Positions 51,335 to 61,298 are shown, counted from the first letter of the stretch. The stretch: 64,000 nucleotides of DNA from Phycisphaeraceae bacterium (GCA_023898685.1 CP060234.1:1240001-1304000), one strand, 5' to 3'. Translations and numbers: made by a program. Notes: a model not told the origin generated them from the letters alone.

Positions 51335-52213
51335 ATGCCCGAACTCCCCGAGGCCGAAACCCTCCGCCGCTCGCTCGAGCCCGCCCTCCTTGGTCGCACC
51401 GTCGAGCGCGTCACCGTCCGCCGGCGCGACGTCATCGTCGCCCCGGGAGATCCGGCGGGAGGCTTCTCCCGCCAGCGCGCCGACACCAAGCCCGTTCGCT
51501 TCCCTCGCGAACTCCTCCTCGCCCACGGCCGCATCGAATCGCTCACCCGCCACGGCAAGCAGCTCGCCATCACCGACCACCGCGGCCATGCCGTGATCGT
51601 CCATCTGGGCATGACCGGCAGCGTCACGTGCGCCGCAAGCCCGAAGCACCCGCCCCATACCCACGTCACCTGGCAACTCGACGACGGCTCGACGCTCCGG
51701 TTCGCCGACGCCCGCCGCTTCGGCCTCCTCCGCCTCGCGCCCGACGGACCCGCCGAGCACTGGGCCCGATTGGGCCCCGACGCGCTGACCATCCGTGCCG
51801 CCGCACTGCATGGGCAACTCACCGACACGCTCCGCCCGATCAAGGCGGCCATGCTCGATCAGCATGTCCTCGCGGGCGTGGGCAACATCTATGCTGATGA
51901 GGCCCTCCACGCCGCTGCGATCCACCCCGCCCGCATCGCCGCCAGCCTGCATTGCGACGAGGCCCGCGCCTTGGCCCGCGCCGTCCGGCGCGTCCTCAGC
52001 GCCGCGATCAGCCAGGGCGGCTCGACCATCCGCGACTACCGCGACGGCTCAGGCCGCCCGGGCTCGTTCCAGTCCCGCCACCGTGTCTATGGCCGAGCCG
52101 GCTTGCCCTGCCTCGCCTGCGGATCGGCCCTTGAGCGGTGTCTGCTCGCCCAGCGGACCACCGTCTTCTGCCCGAACTGCCAGCCCAGCCCCCGTACCGC
52201 CGCACCGGCGTGA
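51335..52213 (+). CDS. mutM: Formamidopyrimidine-DNA glycosylase
   Basis: 292 residues, removes 8-oxoguanine and cuts abasic sites. It has the catalytic MPELPEAE start (Pro2, Glu3 and a conserved Glu), Lys in RHGKQLAI, the HLGMTGSV motif, the H2TH region DQHVLAGVGNIYADEAL and a C-terminal zinc finger with Cys pairs CLACG and CPNCQ spaced by 16 residues. It is four bases after tadA and probably co-transcribed. Confidence 0.95.
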   Translation: MPELPEAETLRRSLEPALLGRTVERVTVRRRDVIVAPGDPAGGFSRQRADTKPVRFPRELLLAHGRIESLTRHGKQLAITDHRGHAVIVHLGMTGSVTCAASPKHPPHTHVTWQLDDGSTLRFADARRFGLLRLAPDGPAEHWARLGPDALTIRAAALHGQLTDTLRPIKAAMLDQHVLAGVGNIYADEALHAAAIHPARIAASLHCDEARALARAVRRVLSAAISQGGSTIRDYRDGSGRPGSFQSRHRVYGRAGLPCLACGSALERCLLAQRTTVFCPNCQPSPRTAAPA

Positions 52214-52583
52214 TGTCAAGCGGAGAACGGCGACATGATCGCATGTCGTCCACAAATCCGGATGCTGGGATGCGAGTCCCTCGACGTTCGGCCGAGGATG
52301 CCGGTTCCAAGAAGTATACAGAACAGATGAAGCTCTGATGATGATGGGAAAGAGGCCTGTCGGTTTGTGGATCACGGTTCCCGATGCGCCGCAAACAGCT
52401 TGAATCACAGGGATTTGAAGCGAGGCTCCGTGTGCGGACAACCTGTCGCACTGCTGTCGGGTCGCGCGCCCTGGCGCTCAATCGGCCATTGCGGCCCGGT
52501 CGGATCGCCGACGGGGCCCGACAGGGCGAACCCGCCCGCCGAGCGCCCCCGCGCGCTTTTCCACAAACTATCCACAACGCCTG
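52214..52583. other. Candidate replication-origin region with DnaA boxes
   Basis: 370 gene-free bases between mutM and the dnaA stop. DnaA-box-like 9-mers (consensus TTWTNCACA): TTTTCCACA (52557-52565, full match), CTATCCACA (52568-52576, one mismatch), the complement of TGATCCACA (52366-52374, one mismatch) and TCGTCCACA (52246-52254, two mismatches). Two are in tandem three bases apart. A moderately AT-rich patch lies near 52300-52360. An origin is plausible given the adjoining dnaA, but the boxes are few. Confidence 0.45.
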
Positions 52584-54083
52584 TCAATTGGCCGGCGAGC
52601 CGTGCAGCAGCTCCGTTTCGAGCCGCTCGACAGTCTGTTGGAAGCCGATGTCCTGCTTGCGTTTGGATTTCACCGACTTCACGGCGTGGATCACCGTCGT
52701 GTGATCGCGCCCGCCGAACTGGGCCCCGATCTCCTCGAGCGACAGCCGGGTGTGCTGGCGGGCCAGCGACATACAGACCTGCCGGGGCAGGCTGATCGAC
52801 TTGTGCCGCCGCTTGCCGAGCAGGTCGATCCGCTTGACGTCGTAGAACGCGCAGACCACCTTGATGATCTCCTCGATCGTCGGCTGGGGGGCGGCCGCCC
52901 TCGGCTCATCGCCCAGGGCCTCCCGGGCGAGCTCGAGGTCAATCCCCCGGTCCTCCACCGTCGCCCGGATCTGGAGCCGCGTGATCGCCCCCTCGAGCTC
53001 GCGGATATTCGTGTCAAAGAGGCCGGCGATGTACTCCGCCACGCCCCGTCCCAGTTCAATACCCCGCAGCCTCGCCTTGGTGAACAGGATCGCCACCCGC
53101 GTCTCGAACGTGGGCTTCTCGACCTCCGTCACCAGCCCCGAGCGGAACCGCGACACCAGCCGGTTTTCAAGGTGCGGGATCTGCTCGGGCGGGGCGTCGG
53201 AGCTCAGGATGATCTGCTTCTTCTGCTGATAGAGACTGTTGAACGTGTGGAAGAACTCCTCCTGCGAGCGCTCACGCTTGGTCAGGAAGTGGATGTCGTC
53301 GATCACCAGCACGTCCACCTCGCGGAAGCGGTGGCGGAACTCATCGGTTTCGTTGTTCTGCACCGCCTGCATGAAGTTGTTGATGAAGCCGTCACACGAG
53401 ATGTAGTGCATCACCCGATCGGGCCACCGCTCGCGGATGCGCAGGCAGATCGCCTGGAGCAGGTGTGTCTTGCCCAGGCCCACGTCGCCGTGGATGAACA
53501 GCGGGTTGTACGACTGCCCCGGGCTCTCCGCCACCGCCACCGACGCCGCGTAGGCCCAGCGATTGCCGGGCCCCACGATGAAGTTGTCGAACACGTAGTC
53601 GGGGTTCAGGAGAACGATCTCCGAACCCACCGACCCCGCCTCGCTGGACACGTGCACGGTCCGGTGCACGAACGGTGATGGCGGCGGCATGCGGAGCATC
53701 GGTTGTGGCCCGCGCGCCGCCGACCCCCGCATCTCGTGCTCGCGCGAATCGGCTCCGCGTGAACCCGCCGCCGCGTGCGGGAGTGACTCCACCGACGCGT
53801 CCCGACCCGGCGCCCGCGCCGGCACGGGACCCCCGTCGCCGGGCCCCAAGAACCGGACCGCCAGCAAGCTGTTCGACGCCGTCTGTGCCGCGTCGACAAA
53901 TGCATCGACACACTCCCGCCGCAGGTAGTCGCGGTGCACGTCCGAGCTGGCGCGCAGGTGAACCGAGCCCTCCGCGATCCCCACGGGCTCGAGATCCGAG
54001 AACCAGTGCCGGCATAAGGCCGGGTGATGCCGCCGCAAGTGCGAGAGCATCCCATCCCAGATCACGCGATCAGGGTCGGTCAT
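52584..54083 (-). CDS. dnaA: Chromosomal replication initiator DnaA
   Basis: 499 residues. Domain I is at the N-terminus (VIWDGMLSHLRRHHPALCRH); a low-complexity domain II spans about 85-160. Domain III is the AAA+ core with Walker A GDVGLGKTHLL (about 200-210), Walker B VLVIDDIHFL, and sensor regions (RLVSRF, NIRELEGAI). Domain IV carries the DNA-binding signature IGAQFGGRDHTTVIHAV. GTTGGAAG precedes the ATG. dnaN is not adjacent, as is usual in planctomycetes. Confidence 0.96.
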   Translation of the reverse strand: MTDPDRVIWDGMLSHLRRHHPALCRHWFSDLEPVGIAEGSVHLRASSDVHRDYLRRECVDAFVDAAQTASNSLLAVRFLGPGDGGPVPARAPGRDASVESLPHAAAGSRGADSREHEMRGSAARGPQPMLRMPPPSPFVHRTVHVSSEAGSVGSEIVLLNPDYVFDNFIVGPGNRWAYAASVAVAESPGQSYNPLFIHGDVGLGKTHLLQAICLRIRERWPDRVMHYISCDGFINNFMQAVQNNETDEFRHRFREVDVLVIDDIHFLTKRERSQEEFFHTFNSLYQQKKQIILSSDAPPEQIPHLENRLVSRFRSGLVTEVEKPTFETRVAILFTKARLRGIELGRGVAEYIAGLFDTNIRELEGAITRLQIRATVEDRGIDLELAREALGDEPRAAAPQPTIEEIIKVVCAFYDVKRIDLLGKRRHKSISLPRQVCMSLARQHTRLSLEEIGAQFGGRDHTTVIHAVKSVKSKRKQDIGFQQTVERLETELLHGSPAN

Positions 54084-54194
54084 CTTCCAACAACCTCGTG
54101 CTGTGTCGGGCGAGGACGCGTGCGGCCGGCCCGGGTTCGACGGTCAGTTCACCACCGCAGGCTCCCTTGTCCTCCCTCCGATGGTGGTTCGATC

Positions 54195-54223
54195 AACGTA
54201 GTTGCCAATCACTTCGCTGTCAA
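54195..54223 (-). promoter_or_regulatory. Probable dnaA promoter
   Basis: Reading the minus strand: a perfect TTGACA (54218-54223), a 17-base spacer and TACGTT (54195-54200) as a weak -10. It lies 112-140 bases upstream of the dnaA start. No DnaA box was seen in 54084-54253. Confidence 0.55.
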
Positions 54224-54253
54224 CCGATCTCGCCGCTCGACGGCAATTTCCCT

Positions 54254-55186
54254 TCATCCGCCGCGCGATTGCAGCTCGCGCTCGCGCCGCTCGGCCTCGG
54301 CCGCCTGCTCCTCGTACCGCGCCCGATTCGCCCTGTGGTCCATCAGGAAGAAGACCTTCTTCGCCAGATCGCCCGCCACCGCCTCGAGCCGCTCGCGGGC
54401 ATACCCCAGATTCGTCCGACGCGAAACGTGCGTGAGCACCATCGCCTCGCACTCCACGACCCGCAGCCACTCCGCGATGTCGTTCACGTGCATGTGCTGC
54501 CCCACCTTGGCCCGATCAACATGATCGGGCTCGAAGAACGTGCACTCGCACACGATGATCTTCGCCATGCGCACCGAATCGTGGATGAGGTGGGGGCCGG
54601 GCAGCGTATCCCCAAGATAAGCCACCAGCGGCACCTCCAGATGACGAACGATCTCCGTGCCCCGCTCCTTCAGCTCGCGCAACTTCTCCTGGGGGAATTC
54701 TCTGAATTCCTCCTTGAGCTTCGTCCGCTTCTCCACGATCACGTAACCCACCGCGGGGCACGTGTGCTCGACCTCGAACAACCGCAGCGCGATGTTGTTC
54801 TTGACCCCGAGTTCCTCGCCGGGCTTGAGCGTCAGCAGCTCGAAAGGCGTCTTCTGTCGCTCGAGGTTCACGAACCCGGTCATCATCCCGCGGATGTCCT
54901 TGGCGATCCGCTCGTCGCACACGATCGTGCCCGGGCCCATCCCCTGGAAGTTCCGCTGGCTGCACCAGTACGCCAGCCCGCCCACGTGGTCCATATGCCC
55001 GTGGCTGATTGCGGCGTACTTGCTCGCCAGCGCCGCGCGCGGGCACGAGCCCATGTCGAAGCACACGTCGAGCTCTGGGATCTGGATGCTGGTCGCCTCG
55101 CCCGCGACGGACAATCCCTGCACGCGATAGGGAGGGAAGTAGAGGAAGCCGAGCGGGCTCTCACGGGGGGGCGGCTTCGGGATCAT
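54254..55186 (-). CDS. Metallo-beta-lactamase-fold hydrolase, RNase Z-like
   Basis: 310 residues from ATG 55186 with CGGAG upstream; the longer frame to 55330 is Arg-rich and unlikely. The zinc-site motif HGHMDH gives His62, His64, Asp66 and His67, followed by VEHTCPAVGYVI, AYLGDT and the C-terminal THVSRRTN. The order and the SHGHMDH and GDT motifs match tRNase Z proteins, which cleave tRNA 3' trailers. The encoded tRNA-Leu here lacks CCA, consistent with a need for RNase Z. Other MBL hydrolases are not excluded. Confidence 0.82.
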   Translation of the reverse strand: MIPKPPPRESPLGFLYFPPYRVQGLSVAGEATSIQIPELDVCFDMGSCPRAALASKYAAISHGHMDHVGGLAYWCSQRNFQGMGPGTIVCDERIAKDIRGMMTGFVNLERQKTPFELLTLKPGEELGVKNNIALRLFEVEHTCPAVGYVIVEKRTKLKEEFREFPQEKLRELKERGTEIVRHLEVPLVAYLGDTLPGPHLIHDSVRMAKIIVCECTFFEPDHVDRAKVGQHMHVNDIAEWLRVVECEAMVLTHVSRRTNLGYARERLEAVAGDLAKKVFFLMDHRANRARYEEQAAEAERRERELQSRGG

Positions 55187-55314
55187 CACCGACTCCGGAA
55201 AGCGCGACGAACGGCGTGGGCCGCCCGCCGGCGTGGTGCGACTGTTCCCGAGATCGTAGGAGGCCCGCCCTCGACGGGCCTTCGTCACGACACCCGTTCG
55301 GATAACCTCCCCCC

Positions 55315-56112
55315 ATGGCCGAGCCCGCACACCCCGAGTCCTTCAGCGCCATCTTCAAACGCCTGGGCCCCGCCGCCTGGCTCGGAATCCTCTGGGCACT
55401 CCTGCCCGCCATCGGCGGGTTCACGCTCCTCGCCTTCGTCGGCCCCGTCAGCGAGTGGCTCCGCGCCCACGAAACCGCGGGCATCGCCGCCTACGTCGCT
55501 ATCTTCATCGCCGCCGCGGGCCTCGGCTTCCTGCCCACCTACGCCCAGGCCTTCGTCGGGGGCTGGGCCTTCGGCCCCGTCACCGGAACCATCGCGGCGC
55601 TCTCTGGGTTCGTCGGCGCCGCCGTCGTCGGCTACTTCATCGCGCGCACCGTGGGGCGCGACCGCGTCGAGAGCGAGATCCAGCGCAACGTCAAGGCGAG
55701 GGCCGTGCGCGATGCGCTCGTGGGTGCGGGAACGGCCAGAACACTGGGCATTGTTACGCTTGTGCGCATCCCCCCCAACTCGCCGTTCAGCATCACCAAC
55801 CTCGTTCTCTCAACCACCGGAGTTCCGCTCTGGATCTACATCGTCGCCACCGCGGTCGGCATGCTGCCCCGCACGGCCCTCGTCGTCTGGCTTGCCTCGC
55901 AGGTGCAGGGCGCTCTCACGCGCGAAACGATCAAGGGCGCCCAGCCCAAGTGGGTGCTCTACGCCTCGATCGCCGTCGCGGTCGGCGTGCTCTTCCTGCT
56001 CGTTCACATCGGCAACAAGGCGATCGAGAAGGTGACGGGCGGGAGCCAGAACCCCGAGGAGCCGCAGGCGACGACGGAAGAAGCGACCGCTGCGAGTCCG
56101 GGCGATCCCTGA
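55315..56112 (+). CDS. VTT/DedA-like (TVP38/TMEM64) membrane protein
   Basis: 265 residues with about five helices. The VTT core includes FLPTYAQAFVGGWAFGPVTG, VGYFIARTVGRDRVESEI, TLVRIPPNSPFSITNLVLST and MLPRTALVVWLASQ. The tail is acidic (GGSQNPEEPQATTEEATAAS). The family is implicated in lipid scrambling and membrane homeostasis. It is divergent from the RNase Z-like gene (128 bases). Confidence 0.85.
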   Translation: MAEPAHPESFSAIFKRLGPAAWLGILWALLPAIGGFTLLAFVGPVSEWLRAHETAGIAAYVAIFIAAAGLGFLPTYAQAFVGGWAFGPVTGTIAALSGFVGAAVVGYFIARTVGRDRVESEIQRNVKARAVRDALVGAGTARTLGIVTLVRIPPNSPFSITNLVLSTTGVPLWIYIVATAVGMLPRTALVVWLASQVQGALTRETIKGAQPKWVLYASIAVAVGVLFLLVHIGNKAIEKVTGGSQNPEEPQATTEEATAASPGDP

Positions 56113-56116
56113 CGAC

Positions 56117-56185
56117 GCCCTGGCGCAAGCCTGGGCGTTCTCCTCGACGACTCACAGTGACCTGAGCCCAGGCTTGCGCCAGGGC
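56117..56185. repeat. Inverted repeat between convergent genes
   Basis: Perfect 20-bp arms GCCCTGGCGCAAGCCTGGGC (56117-56136) and its complement (56166-56185) with a 29-base loop. It lies between the stops of two convergent genes and may act as a bidirectional transcription barrier. The CGCAAGCC core resembles R2 arms. Confidence 0.8.
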
Positions 56186-56219
56186 ATCGTACCGATTCGG
56201 CGAAACAACGAGGTCCGCG

Positions 56220-57512
56220 CTACTCCTTCTCCAACTCCTCCTCCAACGCCCCCGCGAGGCACGCGTACTGCGCCCCGCTGTTGTAGAGCTGCGCGCTCAG
56301 CCGGATCGAACGCCGTCCATCGAACGCCGCCCCGGGCTCGCCCATCCGCCAGATCGGCACCTGGATCCCGTGGTTCGCGAGCAACGCATCCTGCAGCCCG
56401 TCTGAATAGGCCGTGGGCCTCGACGCGACCCGCTCCCGATCCGCCTCCGCGACACGCGGCAGCTCGATCATCGCCAGCGGCCCGATCAGATCATCCTCGT
56501 ACGCCTTCGCCAGCCCCAGCCGCTCGATCAGCACATCCCGACCCCGCAGCGCCAGCGCCCGGTTCCGCGCCGCGATCCCCGCCCAGTCCGTCCCCGCGAT
56601 CGCCGGCAGCGTCTCCAGCGCGTCCCTCACCGCGCACATCGGCGTGTAGTCGTCCGTCCCGACATAGTCGAACTCGAGCGCGTACCGGCTCCGCCCGTGC
56701 GTGCCCGCCCCCGCGAACGCGAAGTTGCTCAGCACCAGGGGCCGGAACCGCTCCTGCAGGTCGGGCCTCACCCACAGCAACGCCACCCCCTTGGGCGTGC
56801 ACAGCCACTTGTGGCAATTCGACGTGTAGAACGACGCGCCGAGGCTCGGCAGATCAAAGTGGACCGCCCCGGGCCCGTGCGCCCCGTCTACCAGAGACAG
56901 CACGCCGCGCGCGTTCAACTCCGCGCAGATCCGCTCGATCGGCAGCACGACCCCCGATGGGCTCGTGATGTGGCTGAGCATCACCAGCTTTGTGCGCTCG
57001 GTCACGCGCAACATGATCGAATCGAACACATCGCCTTCTGAGATCGGCGTGTCGTGTGTCGCCGGCGTCGGGAACGGCGCGACGACCATCGCCGCCCCGG
57101 TCCGCTCCGCCGTCCGCCAGAGGTTGTGTTTGCAGGCGGGATAATCGTGGCTCGTCGTCAGCAGTTCGTCCCCCGGTCCCAACGCCCGGCCGAGCCCCAC
57201 ACCCTGCGCCACGTTGTCGAGGATCGTCGCGACCGCCGTGGTCGCGTTGGGCAGGAAGACGTAGTCCCGCGACCGCCCCCCCACCACGCCCGCCAGCGCC
57301 GCCCGGCTCTGCTGGAGCAGGTCCCAGAGCTCGACGCAGAAGAACGACACCGCCTCCCGCTCCATTCGGTCGCGGTAGCGCCGTTGGGCCTCGAGCACCT
57401 CGCGGGGACACGCCCCGAACGAGCCGTGGTTGAGGTAGACGACCCCGGGATCGAGGTCCCAGTGCCGGGCGAGTTCGGAAGCGGCGGGCTTGTGCATGGC
57501 GAAGTATGGCAT
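56220..57512 (-). CDS. PLP-dependent class V aminotransferase (isopenicillin N epimerase-like)
   Basis: 430 residues. The pyridoxal-phosphate lysine is in SNCHKWLCTPKG (about residue 238); the preceding Asp/His are in LVDGAHGPGAVHFDLP. YLNHGSFGACPREVL near the N-terminus and LPNATTAVATILDN match isopenicillin N epimerase-like and cysteine desulfurase-like enzymes of this fold. No antibiotic cluster is present, so the substrate is probably another amino acid. Start 57512 or the Met five codons later (57497) are both possible; neither has a clear ribosome binding site. Confidence 0.88.
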   Translation of the reverse strand: MPYFAMHKPAASELARHWDLDPGVVYLNHGSFGACPREVLEAQRRYRDRMEREAVSFFCVELWDLLQQSRAALAGVVGGRSRDYVFLPNATTAVATILDNVAQGVGLGRALGPGDELLTTSHDYPACKHNLWRTAERTGAAMVVAPFPTPATHDTPISEGDVFDSIMLRVTERTKLVMLSHITSPSGVVLPIERICAELNARGVLSLVDGAHGPGAVHFDLPSLGASFYTSNCHKWLCTPKGVALLWVRPDLQERFRPLVLSNFAFAGAGTHGRSRYALEFDYVGTDDYTPMCAVRDALETLPAIAGTDWAGIAARNRALALRGRDVLIERLGLAKAYEDDLIGPLAMIELPRVAEADRERVASRPTAYSDGLQDALLANHGIQVPIWRMGEPGAAFDGRRSIRLSAQLYNSGAQYACLAGALEEELEKE

Positions 57513-57562
57513 GCCCTGGGCAACGGATCACGCCCGAAGAGCTGGCAGAGCACCGGAAGCAC

Positions 57563-57595
57563 AAGCGAGCCACGGGCGCAAGCCCGTGGAGCCGG
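57563..57595. repeat. Palindromic repeat, family R2 (single arm)
   Basis: AAGCGAGCCACGGGCGCAAG then CCCGTGGAGCCGG, one arm of the R2 type found at 28395 and 30501, just upstream of the aminotransferase gene. Confidence 0.75.
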
Positions 57596-57616
57596 GTCGC
57601 CAACGTCGACCGCCGC

Positions 57617-57925
57617 TCACCCGCTCGTATCGACCACCCGCCCCAGGTTCACAGACGTCGCCGCCGCGTTCTTGTCCGCCGGGTGGCGATAGAACGGGAT
57701 CGTCTCGGCCGTGGGTCTGGGCGAATCGCCCTCGAAGCTGACCCCGCCCGGCACGACGCCCGCGACCAGGCGGGCCGTCCGCGCATCGCTCCTCGCCGCC
57801 TGCTCCGAACCCTGCACCGCGGATACCGGCGTCACGGGCCGCACGCGCACCGTCGACTGGACGCCGTAGGTCTTGGCGAGCGCGAACGGGAGTGTTGGGG
57901 GGATCGCTTCCATGCGTGCCGCCAT
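57617..57925 (-). CDS. Small hypothetical protein
   Basis: 102 residues with no signal peptide or membrane helix, starting MAARMEAIPPTLPFALAKTY and ending VNLGRVVDTSG. The Met at residue 5 (57913) could be the true start. Amino-acid composition (Ala, Val, Arg, Thr) is normal for coding sequence in this genome. Family not recognised. From 57926 to 58130 no gene is seen, only the degenerate R5 repeat. Confidence 0.5.
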   Translation of the reverse strand: MAARMEAIPPTLPFALAKTYGVQSTVRVRPVTPVSAVQGSEQAARSDARTARLVAGVVPGGVSFEGDSPRPTAETIPFYRHPADKNAAATSVNLGRVVDTSG

Positions 57926-58049
57926 TCTACAACAAACCGCCCGCGCTCGGAAAGCCGGACCGACCCGCGATCACGATCCGGAACAGGGGGGACGCCGTCA
58001 CAGACCGCCCAGAGCGCAGGTCCGGCGCGGGCCTCTCTTTCAGAGCGTG

Positions 58050-58107
58050 GAGCGCCGGCGACATAGTTCCGCCCGCCGCGCGGGCCCAGGATCGTGTCGC
58101 CTGCGCT
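58050..58107. repeat. Inverted repeat, family R5 (degenerate copy)
   Basis: GAGCGCCGGCGACATAGTTC (58050-58069) faces GGATCGTGTCGCCTGCGCTC (58088-58107). The arms pair with a few mismatches and match the R5 arms at 37893-37953 (GCGCGAGCGACACGATTC) in most positions. Confidence 0.6.
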
Positions 58108-58130
58108 CTTGCTCCGAAAGTCGTGGTCCG

Positions 58131-58508
58131 CTACCGCAGATGCGGCGCAATCTGGATCACGCTCAGCCCCTGCATCAGCGCCAGCAGCCCGAACACCGCG
58201 AGCGCCCCGATCACGAGGATGATCCGAAGCCTCCACCGCTCCACCCTCGGCGTCAGCGCCTTGTTCGCCCGCCGGCACGCGGCGAGATACTCGCGCTTGC
58301 CCTCGATGCGGTCGTACCGATCCTCGTGCACGATCTTGTTCCGCACCGTCGCGACCAGCCGCAGGTCACGCACCGCCCGTTCGGGCAGGTCGTCGCCGAC
58401 GCTGTCGATCTTCTCGTGGAGCCCCCGGCCGAGGGCACCATACCGCCGCTCGAGCAACGACTCGAACCGCTTCGACCACATTACCGCGGTGTCGAGATCG
58501 CTCGCCAC
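58131..58508 (-). CDS. Membrane-anchored helical hypothetical protein
   Basis: 125 residues from GTG 58508, four bases after the folC stop. The N-terminal part is helical and resembles DUF4145-type HEPN domains (WSKRFESLLERRYGALGRGL, then VATVRNKIVHED with the RxxxxH-like motif). A C-terminal membrane helix spans about 94-115 (LRIILVIGALAVFGLLALM). Probably the third gene of the pdxJ-folC operon. Function unknown. Confidence 0.65.
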   Translation of the reverse strand: MASDLDTAVMWSKRFESLLERRYGALGRGLHEKIDSVGDDLPERAVRDLRLVATVRNKIVHEDRYDRIEGKREYLAACRRANKALTPRVERWRLRIILVIGALAVFGLLALMQGLSVIQIAPHLR

Positions 58509-58512
58509 GGGC

Positions 58513-59945
58513 TTACACCCCCGCCGCCGCCAGCCCGCGCCTCTTCGCCTCGAGCAGGCCCTTCGCCTCGCCCGCGAGCACGAACGACCCCGTCACGCAG
58601 ATCAGGTCGTCCCGCTGCACCGCCCGCGCCGCCGTATTGATCGCGTCCTTCAGCGTCGGCTCGACCTGGCTCATCTTGCCGTGAACCTCCTCGAACCGCC
58701 GCTGCAGCTCGTGCGGGTCCTGTGCGCGCGGGTTGCCCGACGCCTTCGTGAAGATCACCTTGTCCGCCCCGCGCCCGATCTCCTCGAGCATCGTGTCCAC
58801 GTCCTTGTCGGCCGCGCACCCGAAGATCACCACCATCGAATCGCAGCGGACGTGCGCCCCGATCGCGTTGATCAGCCGGCGGATGCTCTCACCCGTGTGC
58901 GCGCCGTCGATGATGATCCGCGGCTTGTCCCACACGCGCTCCAGCCGCCCGTTCCGCCTCGCCGACGCCAGACCCTTGGCCACGCCCCGCTCGCTGCACT
59001 CGAACCCCAGCTTGGTGAGCTGGTGCAGGATCGCCAGCGCCAGCCCGCAGTTCTCGGCCTGGTGCTCGCCCTCGAAGGGCACGGGCAGGTGCTCGAAGAC
59101 CAGATCGCCCGTCGTCACGCAGATCCGCGTGTGCGGCCCCATCGCGTGGGCCGACTCGAACCGCTTGGTGTACTCAACCTCACGCCCTAGGACGAGCAGC
59201 GACGCGCCCACCGTCTCCGCCGCCTTCTCGAACACGCCGATCACGCCGTCCGTCTGGGGCACCGTCAGGCACGGCACGCCGGACTTCATGATCCCCGCCT
59301 TCTCCGCGGCGATCAGTTCGAGCGTGTCGCCCAGGATCGCGGTGTGCTCACGCTGGATCTCCGCGATGCCGCACACCACGGGCGTGATGATGTTCGTCGA
59401 GTCGAGCCGGCCCCCCAGCCCGACCTCGACCACGGCCGCGTCCACCGCCTGCTCGGCGAAGTAGAGGAATCCCAACGCGGTGACGCACTCGAAATACGTC
59501 GCCGCGCCCAGCTTCGCCGGCAACCCCTCGGCCGCGTCGCGCACGAGGCCGAGCAGCCGGGCGAACGCCGCCTCGCCGACAGGCTCGTGCCCCAGGCGGA
59601 TCCGCTCTTGCACCGAAACGAGATGGGGGCTGGTGTACACGCCGCACGCGTACCCGTTCGCTCCCAGGCAACTCGACAGCATCTCGCACACGCTGCCCTT
59701 GCCCTTGCTCCCGGCGATGTGCACGATCGGCATCGTGCTCTGCGGATCACCCAGCGCCGCCATCAGCGCCCGCATCCGGTCGAGCTTGAACACCGCGGGG
59801 TCGATCCGCTGGTGCCGCGTCCGCTCGAAGTTGACCCGCTCGTCGAGCCACTTCTCGGCCGCCGCGAACGAGGAGAACGCGCGCCGCCGGCGCCCCTTCG
59901 CCTCGATCCCGCTCGCCGGCTTGCCCCGCTGCGGCTCACGCTGCG

Positions 59946-59949
<4 letters not shown>
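58513..59949 (-). CDS. folC: Folylpolyglutamate/dihydrofolate synthase
   Basis: 478 residues, adds glutamate to (dihydro)folate in the cytoplasm. ATP loop GSKGKGSVCEML (about 80-90), then YTSPHLVSVQERIRLG, VVEVGLGGRLDSTNI, EHTAILGDTLELIAAEKAGI and the DGAHTGES motif near the Mur-ligase C-terminal domain. The ~30-residue basic N-terminus (MTQREPQRGKPASGIEAKGR) is longer than usual. Its ATG overlaps the pdxJ stop (ATGA). Confidence 0.94.
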
Positions 59950-60767
<818 letters not shown>

Positions 60768-60876
60768 TCCGCGAGTCTAGGCCAAGGCCCGGAAACGCCA
60801 TACAAAGAAAACGGCCTGTTTGCAACATGATTGGTTGTGGGGGCCGAAATCCAAGAATCCCCTTGCCCAAATAAAT

Positions 60877-60890
60877 AGTTAGTACTAACT
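60877..60890. promoter_or_regulatory. Perfect 14-bp palindrome, candidate operator
   Basis: AGTTAGTACTAACT is a perfect palindrome in an AT-rich patch (AAATAAATAGTTAGTACTAA) 58 bases upstream of the 60948 gene and 110 bases from pdxJ. Such compact palindromes bind dimeric repressors; no regulator gene is adjacent. Confidence 0.45.
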
Positions 60891-60947
60891 TACTTATGGC
60901 GGGCCCAGGGCCTTGACGAGGCCCGCCCCGCCGGAACGAGGCCCGTC

Positions 60948-61298
60948 ATGCGTCTGCTCGTCGCCATCAACCGAGTCTGCTACGGCTCCTGCCTGCTCAG
61001 CATCATCGCCGGCGCGTTCGTCACCGTTCTCGCCATCTGGACCGAGCAGCAGGACGCGGGCTGGAAGGGCGTCTCCACCGCGGCGGTGCTCATCTTCGCC
61101 GCCATCCTCGTCCTCGCGACCAATGGCGTGATCGGCACGAAGGTCATGAACGACGACGGGGGGATCGACGCCTTTCGTGGCCACAGGCCAAGCCGCGACG
61201 CGACGCAGCCCCTCGCCGAGGTGCCGCACGCCAAACGCATGTCCGCGCGAAGGGCCGATCCGCCGCACGAGCCGCCGTCCGACACGCCGGCGAACTAG
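60948..61298 (+). CDS. Small two-helix membrane protein
   Basis: 116 residues. Two predicted helices (about 10-30, YGSCLLSIIAGAFVTVLAIW; about 42-63, STAAVLIFAAILVLATNGVI) and a cytoplasmic Arg/Pro-rich tail. The GAGGC stretch before ATG gives a modest ribosome binding site. A GGCGGGCC/GGCCCGCC hairpin lies just upstream at 60898-60929. Its TAG shares the CTAG tetranucleotide with the stop of the convergent dockerin gene. Function unknown. Confidence 0.68.
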   Translation: MRLLVAINRVCYGSCLLSIIAGAFVTVLAIWTEQQDAGWKGVSTAAVLIFAAILVLATNGVIGTKVMNDDGGIDAFRGHRPSRDATQPLAEVPHAKRMSARRADPPHEPPSDTPAN

